64,000 nucleotides of DNA from Ophiothrix spiculata (taxonomy: Eukaryota; Echinodermata; Ophiuroidea; Amphilepidida; Ophiotrichidae), in the NCBI GenBank assembly GCA_000969725.1, contig JXSR01S073234.1; one strand, written 5' to 3'. Shown piece after piece: positions 48,101 through 60,100 of this stretch. Below the pieces are notes generated by a model that saw only the letters and a program-made list of their open reading frames with translations, made no database searches and had not been told where the DNA came from. A program made the translations under genes and the position numbers. Position 1 is the first letter of the stretch, and each line of letters starts with the position of its first letter.

Positions 48101-51100
48101 CCAACTGAGCTAATGAGTCAGATGGGGAAGAGCGGTCGATTTTATATCTATAAGCCTTCAGTTCTAACCCCCCGTTCCTCTAACATCCTCTTATCCGAGA
48201 AGCTTAGAAAGAGGATATGGAAATAAATTCCGAACTCACAATTTTATATTTGATTAGATTTAAACGTGCGGTGAAATATATATTGACATGAATTTTAAAC
48301 TGGGCAACTACACAACGTAAATGACAGTCAGCGAAAAAATCACTGACCATCCAGGATTTGAATCTGTGACCTTGGCATTACTAGCGCCACGCTCTACCAA
48401 CTGAGCTAATGAGTCAGATGGGGAAGAGCGGTCAATTTTTTTATCTTTAAGCCTTCAGTTCTAACCCCCTGTTCCTCTAACATCCTCTCATCCGAGAAAC
48501 TTAGAAAGAGGATATGGAAATTAATTCCGAACTCACAATTTTATATTTGATTAGATTTAAACGTGTGGTGAAATATATATTGACATGAATTTTAAACTGG
48601 GCAACCACACAACGTAAATGACAGTCAGCGAAAAAATCACTGACCATCCAGGATTTGATCCTGGGACCTTGGCATTACTAGCGCCACGCTCTACCAACTG
48701 AGCTAATGAGTCAGATGGGGAAGAGCGGTCAATTTTTTTATCTTTAAGCCTTCAGTTCTAACCCCATTCCTCTAACATCCTCTCATCCGAGAAGCTTAGA
48801 AAGAGGATATGGAAATCAATTCCGAACTTGCAATTTTATATTTGATTAGATTTAAACGTGTGGTGGAATATATATATTGACATGAATTTTAAGCTGGGTA
48901 ACCACACAACATAAATGACAGTCAGCGAAAAAATCACTGACCATCCAGGATTATATGCATATTTTAAAAAAAATTTTGAAGGATTGAATATTGGCATCTG
49001 CAGCTATAAATTAGGTGGAATCATTTGGCTGTTAACTGTTGAATATGTTTCTTAAGCCTATTGTTTATGTGTCTTTGTCGCCGAAATAATAAAAAAAAAA
49101 TTATTTAAGTGAACAAACCTGCTACTAAGACCATCAGGCAAAATGGTGATTTATAGCAAGGACAATTTTTAACCTTGAACCAGACCACTTATTGTAGAAA
49201 CCAATCAAATTGACTCACTAGATTTATATAGTAACTTTATTTTGTTTGTTCTCATTATTTAGATCAAATTGTGAGAATGTTCCATCTTTGACACCAGAGC
49301 CACCAACATCAGATGCTGCAAACATCACATCATCCGTGAATTCTTCTAGAAACAGGCATCATCAACAAACAGTGCAAGAATCAACAAGAACACCGTTACC
49401 CATTTCTCTGCACATGGCTTACAACAGATATCCATACAACAAAGTCAATAAGAATTCTCCAAATACATTCTCAAGAAGAAAAAGTCAATCGAGAGCATCT
49501 TCTAGGTCATCGTCCTCCACTTCATCACCAGTTCACTCACATACGATAGATAACTCTTCCAAAAATAGCCAAGAAACATCAATGAATTTAACTGTTATCT
49601 GCAATGATGCCTGCAATGTCAACACAATGAATCGGTCATCCGATAGTTTACCAGAATCTCCAAGATCTGTTGAAATATTGAACAGACAAAATGATTCTAA
49701 CGTATCAAACTCCAAGCAGGTGTCACCATCAAGATCTGCAAGTTCCTTAACATCATCTCCATCAAGATCAACATCTAGATCATCGCAATCTCCTCAAAAC
49801 CACCAACCACATAATCAGGACAAAAATAGTAGCCCAACAAGGAAAGATCATACTTCACCAACACGATCAGTGTCGAGATCAAGTTCAGAAGACTCACCAA
49901 AAAGACACTCCTTGACTATGAATGGTAGATGCAGCCCAGCAGGCGCAGAGCAGAACAGCTCACCATCAGCGAGTCCAGGATTGAGAAGGAGAAGGAGAAA
50001 CAGGAGTATTGACAGAATAACTCCTGAACTACCTCCGCTTTCTGAATCACTAGGTAGGTGTTATGTGTATGGGATTGATTTTGAAACAAGTTTGACGAGT
50101 ACCCGATTGTATATAATTTACAATGCACTCCATGAATTTGATGCTACAACTTTTCACCAATCCATTACTCCAGAAGATTAGCTCATTGCTTCAATCATAA
50201 AGCTTTTTCTCTACTTCATTTCTCATTCATAATGTAGTTTTTGCTGATGGAAAACATGCCAGGACGTAAAAGTAGTTAACACAAATTACATCAATTTTCT
50301 AAATAAACGTTTGGCCAGGTCTGTTTTCAATTGAAATATTTTGTTGTAAGAACTCGTACTAAGTCATTCAAAAAGTGGTGGATTAGAAAAAAACATCAGA
50401 ATTACATTCGTATTGTTGTGCTCCACATATTAGATACCCTTATTAGACACCTTTTCATTATTCCCTACGAATTGCACAATCGTCTCATAATAAAGATATT
50501 TTATGTTAAACTTATTCCGTATAGGATTTTTCTCAATTTCGTGATACCACTTTCCAAATTCTATGTGACTTTAGAGGGTAACAAGGTAGCTAGTATCAAT
50601 GTTTGATACATAATGAAGTTATGAGTTTTAAACACATGACCTTTAAAATTTACATGTTTGATTTATTATTTTCTGCATGAGGAAATGTGTCAAATATTGG
50701 TTTGGGTGTTTTATGTTAAACAAATATTTTTTCAAGTGCTCAATCTCTATTGTGCCCCTGAAAGGGAAATTATGTGACAAGCTGGCAAAGCAGTTGAATT
50801 GAATTCAGCTTAGTTATGGAAAGCCATCACAACAATTTAATATGTAAATGAACTCTATTGAAGTGTGACAAAGTTGACTTGCTTCAGTAACAATCTTTCC
50901 AAGTATTAAGTTTTTCCATTGGTGGGGTTCTTGTAGTAGATGCATGTCGCTATGCTAGTTTACAGGAGAGGCAAATGATTTACGCACAAAGTGTGATATG
51001 TCAACCTTCCGCTTGAAGGTGCACGGGGAGACTTGCCCCCTCTGGCTTCAAATAATGGGATGCTCTAAGATAAAACCCTGCAAACAGAAACACTCAATAC

Positions 51101-54100
51101 TCCGAAAGACTTAACACATGACAAATTACCAGGAGCCTTTAGATCCAAGTTTTAGACATGTAGTTATATCCCACACAATACATTGTTAATGACCATTATT
51201 TCTTTGCATGTTTCCATTCTTTCTCTCCTGTAGCCAATACTTCTTATAGTGACATTGATTATACTGGTGAACAGGCTGTAGCTACCCTTTTCACTGAGGT
51301 AAAAATGGTCTCTTATTCTTTCATAAGTTCTTTTTATAGATTTTCCATTTTAGTTGAGTAAATGCATGTCAATTTTTTTCATTAAAAATTACCTTGCAAA
51401 ATAGTAAAGCATAGGAACATGTTGTTTTGCAGACTGCTACATCACTCCCAGTTCATCATTTGAATTAAGTATACATTATGTAGATTTCTATAAAGAACAC
51501 TTTGTCTTTTATTTTATTTAAAAGCCATCATTTTCAATTCATGTAAACAAAAATGTATAGTACAGAACCCTGTTGCATGTAAGTGTATAATTCTGATATG
51601 CACTATGTATATTTGTGTACATTTTTCAAGGAATGATGGCTTTTAGTTATTGAATAGTTTCAAACATTTCATGCTTAAAAATATTTATTTAGACCATTTC
51701 TGCAATTGACACCTTTGTGCCTGATGATGACACAAATGCAATTTTAATACAGATGAAAATTCCTGCTTTATCAAGTGTAGATATTAAAGGTGTAGGTTCC
51801 GATCACATTCTCATCCCCTCAACCGGAAGTAGTAAATTTTTTGATATCATATCAAAGCCCATATTTTTCTGATTCTAAATCCAAAATTTCACCTCACAAT
51901 TCTTTATACTTTCGGAGATAGAGCATAAAATGTAAAATTATTGGTATACCTATTTTCTATTTCTTTTGTATTTTCATAACAGTCTCATCCTCAGGGTTTC
52001 ATACCTTCTTTTGCCTCTCAAGAGAAAACAAGAAGCAAGTGGAGGTTTAAATTTCAAAAAATGTTTTTCAGAGGTCAAGGTCAATCAGTTAAAAGTAGAT
52101 TACACACATGCTAAGATAGGAACCTACACCTTTAAGCCTCATTTTCAGTATTTGATGATGGTGCTGATTTAGGTTAAAAACAATTTATTAACTTATCAAC
52201 ATCCAAAGGGGTATATACAATACTAAAACACATTATGTTTTTTAATATTGTATATACCCCTTTGGATGTTGATAAGTTAATCAATTGTTTTTAACCTATT
52301 TCCCATTGTTTTTACTTATCTTTTGAATCTATTGTGATCCATCCAAAGTTCCCTTGTTGTTCAGTTGGTGCTGTTCTCACTGATTTTAATAGGTGCTAAT
52401 TTAGTTTCTCTTTTCTTATGCACTTGCTTGAAACTATAATAGCGCCATTATCAAACGGTGAAACAAGGCTTAATATCCACACTTGATAAAGCGGGAAATA
52501 TCATGAGTATTAAAACTGCATGCGCAACATCATCAGGTACAAAGTTGTGCCAATTATGGAAATGGTCTATACTTATGAACTTAAGAAAATTTCACCAATC
52601 TCTCTTAATGTTTTTCTTTCACTTTGCTGTGGATAGACCAAGTCACAATAGCACTGCATGGATTTGATTAAGGTTGCATGTATAATTTGTTGAGTGTTGT
52701 TTCTGTGTTTATAATGTCAACCATTTTGAAAAAAGGAAATTTTGCAACATGGAAGATGTTCATATTATGCTGCAGTTTTAAAAGTGGTACAAGTGCTCAA
52801 AAGATTTTATGTATAAGATTTAAGATGTATGTGTGCCCCTCCTGAGTGTATTGTGTTTCCAGTTTTACTCTAAGATTTGTCATTTGAATATTGCACATTT
52901 TTAGGACACACACCTCTAAATAATGGCCTGTACTTTGGGATACAAAATTGGTTTATAACAGCAAGTTTGTCTTATGGTTTATTCAGAATCTGTTGATAGG
53001 CGTCGTTCATCGTCATTCAATGCACAGACTTAACACACGCTATTAATAAAATATAGTGCGTGGAATAACATGCTTGTCGATGGGCATTGATCGATGAATA
53101 TCGTCAGACTCTGAATAAGCCATTATACAGCCCAAAACATAAGAGTGCTCACTCATCCATACAAAAATACATTTACAAAAAGTCTGGTTGCTTGATTTTT
53201 TTGATAATGAGCTTTTTGGTAGAAGAAAAAGAAAAAGAGCACAAATATGCTGTGTTGATAAATTTTGGATAAACTATTTTACTAGTAATTATGTCAAATT
53301 TTAGGGACATACGTGGCCTAGTGGATAAGTCCCTGACTGTTAATCACCAGGCATTGAGTGTCGTGGCTTCGAATCTTGTGGGCGGCTTATGTAGTGTCCT
53401 GGAGTAAGATACTCTCCACCCAGGTGTCAAATGGGTACAGGCTTTCTTTAATGCTGGGAAGGTAACAGACTCACGAGGATGGAGTTGTGGCGAACCCCTC
53501 ACCGCAAATATAACAAATTAGTGAGTCTGGCACAAACGTAAGAGGGATGCGCACTACGACCTGTGAAATACAGGCCGTCCCTTTTACCTTTACCTTACTT
53601 TATGTCAAATTTTATAAGAAATAATAAGGCTTACTGACTTGTCAGTCATACATTGTTCTTCTTGTAATGTCCAAAAATTTTCTATATCTACATCAATACT
53701 GTACATATAGCTGTTTTCAGCTAGATTTAAGTAGAACCATGTCCAGACTCCAGATGCTTATGAGATGATTGACAGCCACTAATAAAAGTTGGTAATATAG
53801 ACCACAGATACAATATGATTAAGCTGATCAAAAACTAAATTAAAGCTTTTGCCTTTGTTTTGCTATCAGTTTTTTACAATCAATTTTGATTGGTACACAA
53901 CCTGATTATGCTGTTACAAACTGCAAGATGGAATTTATATCAGCATTTATGTCAGCTGCAAACATATTATTTAGAAAACCCTGTCCCACAATTGTGATAA
54001 TGCAATTTTCAAAACTGTAATTTCCCCCCCCCCCCCTAAAACATTTGCAAATTTGTATTGAATACCCTCAGTGTTATTGTCACCTCAGCTTATGAATAAT

Positions 54101-57100
54101 GTTTTGTTACTTTTGCTAACCTAATTTTTTAAATTTGTCCATTGCAAGTTGAATGTGTATTGTCAGTGTTAACAGTCTATGGATGCATATCACTAACTAC
54201 CTTGTGCCAGCTTGACATTTGTAACATATTGTGAGATGATTGTTATTTGTATTGTTATGATATTAACTTTATAATAAGGTCAAACTCATAAATTTTGACA
54301 TGTCAGGATGTTGGCTTTTATTTCTAGTAACACACAATTAGTAATGCTTTATATTAAAAAATGTGCAATGTCTAGTGTTTGGACAAAAAACAATTTTTTT
54401 CCTGACATATAAAGATTAATCAGTTGCTCAGTGCTCAAGATTTCAGATCAAATCAGATTTGTTGTTAAAACTGTAGATTATAGTCTTTTGACATGTTCAG
54501 AATTATTTGAGCAGGGGACTTTTTAGAGGGTATTTTATTACTAAAGTCAAATGAAATGGGCCATCAACCCATAAAAACTAGGTGATATTTGTTACGATAA
54601 ACCAAATTTTCTAGTTTTGGGCCTTTGTTTTGGTCATATATCTTTAAGGAATCATATTAGGATACAAAAATGTATAGGGCCAATGAGATAAATATGAGAT
54701 TTTTTCATGATGTCCAAATTGTTAATTTTATTAAAGGGAAGGGGTCAAATAAGTGTTGGGCTCTAACATCATGAACATGTTCGATTCTCATTACTTTTGT
54801 GGGCAATTAGAATTACAAACCATTGTGTTGATGTATTTTATTTTGTTCCTTTTTCTGTAGATGATACAGGTTGGTGGTTTTAATCCTATTAATACACAGC
54901 ATCCGAAGGAATACGGGGGATGGAGGTGAGTAGCATGGTATTGTTGCGAAGTGTGCAAATGCCAAGTAAAAATCATTTCAAACCATTTCAAACTTATTTT
55001 GATCGAGTCGGAGGTATACCATAATGATATTAATCTACTACTTCCAAGACAACATTCAGTATTTGATATAGTGAGCTTGTGACAGGCACTGTTCTGTGTT
55101 GAACTAATTTCCAATATTTACATGAAATTTTCAGAATCTGTCAAAGGTTATGTTTATGAAAACAGCTGAGACTCAAAACTGATATTGTTACAAACAAGAT
55201 TGGCCCAAGATGCATGTTTTGGAGAAAATTTTAATGTAGTAACATATCGTCATGTGAGTGCAAGAATTTTGTACCAGCAATAGCTGTAATTTTAAATGAA
55301 ATTGCATTGAACTTTATATAATCTCCAGTCTTGGGCCTGTAGCTCGATCTGAAAATGATTCCTGAACAACCTGTGGCATTTCAAGAGCCACTGACCTATG
55401 GGAGAGAAATTTTGAGGGATTTTTCACATTCTAGTGATAAGGTGTTAAATTATCATAACATATGGCAGCCATTGCAGATACGATTTTCTTGGCAATCACA
55501 TGACAATATCAGCCTACATTTTCATGCTATGAGTTGAAAGAACAATTGTTTATATATCAGTGTAAATGACACTCAGTGGGTAAACAGTAACAGGTGTTGG
55601 CGATTCTATTTTTGCAACATCAATTATAAAACTACTCATGGCTTTGACCACTCTGATGCAACTTCCTGTTATTAAAATCATTAAATTTCCTACAAGTCAT
55701 GAATTTTTGAGTGCAATAAATGTGTGGAGTTAACATGCATATGACCATGTGTAGTACGAAAGACTTTCTTTTCACACAATTGCCGCGTCAAACAACCAAT
55801 CAAGACACGCGCTGTGCATTTTATCAATGCGTTGTCGCACCCTGCAAATATGATTTGTAGGAAATTTAATGATTTCAATAATAATCTATTGTGCCTGTCT
55901 TGGGCTCATTTCCTGGTCCTAGCATTCTATGTGCATCTGAGATTGGTAAATAAATCATATATAGGGTGCTTATTTATGGGATGTATTGCTACACACGAAT
56001 ATGATAACCTCACTTAATACGAGTCATTGTTGCGGAGTGAATAGAACATTGGGTATGTAATTGATAGGTTGTGGGTCACTGCAGCTGTTGGAGTCCCTGA
56101 GCAAGACTCTCTCATCCACATTGTTCCTTCCCATTCAGTTGACAGAATTGGGTACTGGTACATTAAAAATACACCACTGGCATAAGCAAATAGGCTTTGT
56201 TTCAATTTGACCTTTACCTTATGATCAGAATGTTTTTCATTCAAGTTAATGGAATGATTTTTGATTTTCAGGCTACAAGGACAAGAAAATGGCATCATAC
56301 TTTTACAGAAAACCAAAGAAACCCAACCTATAGACAGGTAAGAAGCTTAGTTGACAAACTGACCTTTGAGTGAAAAGTAAACAAATATTGACTGGTTTGA
56401 GGAGCATGGTTTAAATTGTTTCCCCGAAGCAAAGCTGAGGGCACATTCATGATTTTGAGATCACCGAGGGGAAATAATTTAAACATACCCACACAAAAAA
56501 GCAGTCAATGGGCCGTATGCATAAAAAACAAGTAAATACTTCAAGTAAGAAGTAAAAGTAAAAGTAAAGTAAAAGTAAGAGTAAGAGTATTTACTTGATT
56601 TGATATGCATAATATTTTACTTTTACTGCAAAGTAAATACTACACTTTTGTAGTATTTACTTATTCGGTAGATTATACAGTCTATTTCTAAAACAATCAT
56701 CCACTCAAATATCCTTCAGATTTGCATTGCAGCTGTATTGGTATTGATTTCTTTTGTCTGCCACGCCAATGCCACCATCACAAGATTTGAACTATCGACT
56801 TGTCCGCGACCTGGTCCCTTATGTAACTTACATAGATTTGCATGGACTACACATGCATGGACATGCCAGTTTTTAAAACACATTTAACTGTTATATACTA
56901 CTGATTATGCTCTCCGAAGGCCAAATTGTTCAATCGACCGACATATAAAATTGGCTTAGTAATTCACTTTTCATCCAGATACTCATCATACTAATTGTAG
57001 GACACAAAGGGGAAATGGGGATGATATCAATAAAGAAAAACTTTTATATTCTAAAAATAAACCCCATCATTTGTTACCATGGTTACTGACCAATTCTCAG

Positions 57101-60100
57101 CTTTCTCAAGTAAATAAAACATGAGAATGTAACCTTACAGCAATCTGTCCTTTGATTCTCATTTTCATGATGATGCCTCCTTTCAATATTCAACAAAATT
57201 TATAACCATTTCTAATTATCATCCATAACAGTTGTATTCTGACATAATCGTGAACAAACAAAATGACCTGCCACCATGGGCACGTTTCCGCGTAAAATTT
57301 GACAAGATCATGAGAAATTGTATGCTAAGGAACTCTTCTTAGCTGGTACACCATCTGCTTTCTATTTGGAAGCTGCATAAATTTGTTTTATTCCGTTAAA
57401 TTTATACTAGTAAACTCTTAAGGTAGCTCTTTAGGTAGCTTGAAATTTGTAAGTATTTACTAGGTTAACTATAGTAAATACTTGTTTTTATGCATATCAA
57501 GGGAAGTATTTACTACTTTTCAAAGTAAAATGTGCTTGAGTAAATACTATTAGTAAAAGTTAGAGTAAAAAGTATTTACTACACTTTATGCATACATATG
57601 GTAGTAAACACTTGAAATTTCAAGTAAATAGTATTTACTACTTTTTATGCATACAGCCCATTATTTGTTTTATATACCAAATTTATAGATTTTTGTCCTC
57701 TGGTTGGTTAAAAGAACCACTTGTTTGATCTATGACTCTTAAATTCCCAAGCATATTATCCAAGTTACAAGATAAACTAATTGTTAGTGGAGCAGGTCTA
57801 GTGAAACCTATACCCTGGGTTTAGTAAATTTATAGGACATGGTTAAATTTAAGCCCCCTCTTGTAACCAATCTAGGACAGGAAACTATTTATGAGGTATA
57901 TGACAACTACTTATACTGTATAGTATACTGATGACATCCGCTTATTTTGTCATGATAACTATCATTTAAATGAAACCTGGAAATAAATTCAACTGATGTC
58001 TCTTAGTCAATTTGGAAAAAAAAATCAAATATGTCTTTTTAATTATTATAAATCATTTGAAACATAAAGACCCTTTTCTAAAATTACCACTTCAGACATT
58101 TACCTTCATGTCTTGTTTATATTGACAGTTTCATGGGCATCAGTTTGATCAAAGCACCGGCACGGACTGTGTTTGGAATTATCAGAGACATATCGCAACT
58201 CAAAACATTTGACTCCAATCTTCAGGTAAGGGGTATTTCAATTAAAACATTTTGAAATCCCAGCCGCACTTCTGACGAGATTTAACCAGAGAGATGGAAG
58301 GTTGATGTAAGGCAAAAAAGAAAAAAGAAACAGGTATGTTTCCTGTGGGTGGTCACAAAACCAAAATGCAACATGCGTTTGTTTTATTTTTTATTTTTTC
58401 AATGAGGTGCTAAGGCAAGTTTGCATGAGAACATCCGCATGGGTGATGAATTTTAGTAAGAAACCTGTTGAAATGTAGGCAAACTGCATTTTCGATTGTT
58501 TGTTTAAAAAAAAACATGTCTCTAGTAATTATTTTTTAATCGTCCCTATTCTTTTTTATCAAATCTGCTATTTTGATTTTTTTCCAAATCTGAATAGAAA
58601 AATTAAATGCGGTAATACTAGTATATGATGCCAAAACGAAATGCGCACGGCACACAGGAAACAAACTTGTTTCTTTTTTTAGGCCAATAGGGTGTTATGA
58701 ATGGAATAATTGTGCAGATTGCATTGGAAAGCAGGATTTATGAAGAAAATAAAAGCAACCTAGCACACAGGGTGTGTTTCTCATCTTGTATTCTTGAACA
58801 TTCAGTCAAAAAACACAATGTAAATAAGTGTACTTTTCCTTGGTAAGACTAAATAAAGTGAAATGAAATGAAGATTCATATACAGTGGTGAAGGTTTTTA
58901 TTTGCACTTTGCAAAGAGTAATATGAATTGAGTTTGCTTGATATTCTTTGTTTCTTGTACAAAAGACAAAAAGGCAACATAATAATTTGGATAATTCGTG
59001 AATTAAAGCAGTTGCATGGAAGCTTATATTTATAGCATAAGAATGTATACATAGATGTTATATCATGTACAAATTATCAATGAATTTCATGATGTACTAC
59101 AAGATACGAGCCATTTAAGCTAGACAGAAATCAATTATCGGGGCCGAATTTAGGTTTGGGTGCCCTGGCTCATGCCCCCTCAGCACCTGAATTTAAGTTT
59201 GCGCCAAGCCGTCAGCGCATTTTGACTGGTTTTGCTCCTTGTTTACATTACATGTTACTTGCCTTAAACTTTTGCCCACCCACTACATTGTGGTCTACTT
59301 TGAGGATTGTGAAGGACAAAATGATGCCCTCAAGACATATTCATGTCCTTCAAGATATTGAAAAATGGTAACTTAGTGGGTTGTGGACTAAATATTGGAT
59401 GATTTATTACCGGTGAAATGTCAAAATCAATGGTACAAAATTAAAGGCAAGTAATGTGTAATGTATAATGTTCAGCTGAAAATTGATTACTTTATGTATA
59501 AGTCTCCAATCCCTTTTTTTTTTGGCATAGCTGTGCCTGAATTTAAGTGGGTGAAGAGGCGCTGTCAGAATGGCGTCCCCACAATTAATAATTCCTGGAT
59601 TCGCCCCTGATTTTGTACTTCACACAGAATATATTAATCTCATATATCTTACTGAATAGATGCTAACTTTGATCAATTTGATCATGATGTTCAAATATTA
59701 TATTTGGCTTTAGAACTTCAGACTGAACTTTTGATTACTTTATTTCCTGCAGGATGTGAAAGTCCTTGAAGACCTCACCAATCGATTCAAGATACTTCAT
59801 CTTCTCTACACCACCGACAAGTGTTACCTGCAGAAATCCAGAGATGTATGCATCGTGCTCAAAGACATCAAGCAGAACAACAAATATGTTGTAGCAGCTA
59901 CCTCGGTACAACACAAGAACTGTCCAGAAGTAGAGGGTGTCATCCGGGCAGAGGTGATGTGCTGTGGCATCGGTTTGGAGCCTGTCAAAACACCAGCAGG
60001 AGAACACTGTAAGCTGATGTATCTATCGCAAGTAGATCTCAAGGGAGAATTACAGGCTAAGCTTTCTAATGTCATCATGAAGAAACAACCGCTGTGTATT

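Larger units (their letters stand above)
47989..48951. repeat. Tandem array, 3.25 copies of a ~297 bp unit with tRNA-like segment
   Basis: GACATGAATTTTAAACTGGG recurs at 47989, 48285, 48582 and 48879, giving periods of 296, 297 and 297 bp. Each full unit contains a reverse-strand tRNA-like segment, CTCTAACATCCTCT..ATCCGAGAA and AGATTTAAACGTG. The last unit stops after CCATCCAGGATTA. Copies differ by only a few percent by eye. Confidence 0.92.
47109..49262 (+). other. Intron with SINE and tRNA-like tandem array
   Basis: 2.15 kb bounded by GTAGGT and CATTATTTAG. It carries a SINE and a ~297 bp tandem array; the rest is AT-rich. Confidence 0.8.
51299..54860 (+). other. Intron with MITE, palindrome and SINE
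   Basis: 3.6 kb bounded by GTAAAA and TTTTTCTGTAG. Elements are listed separately; 52300-53300 and 53620-54860 show nothing apart from a short poly-C run at about 54026-54037. Confidence 0.75.
54926..56271 (+). other. Intron between START exons 1 and 2
   Basis: 1.35 kb bounded by GTGAGT and TTGATTTTCAG, with an inverted-repeat element and a SINE tail. Confidence 0.75.

Noticed and set aside
47880-48104. Antisense frame starting VEHGASNAKVTGSNP
   Set aside because: This peptide is the usual translation of a tRNA-like segment and does not represent a gene.
48049-48712. Three functional tRNA-Thr genes
   Set aside because: The A/B boxes and anticodon arms are good but the acceptor stems need a bulge and two T arms have mismatches, so they are listed as tRNA-derived pseudogene copies.
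50054-50181. Coding extension of the Ser-rich exon
   Set aside because: A good GTAGGT donor lies at 50054 with matching phase to the next exon; the extension loses the Ser-rich character.
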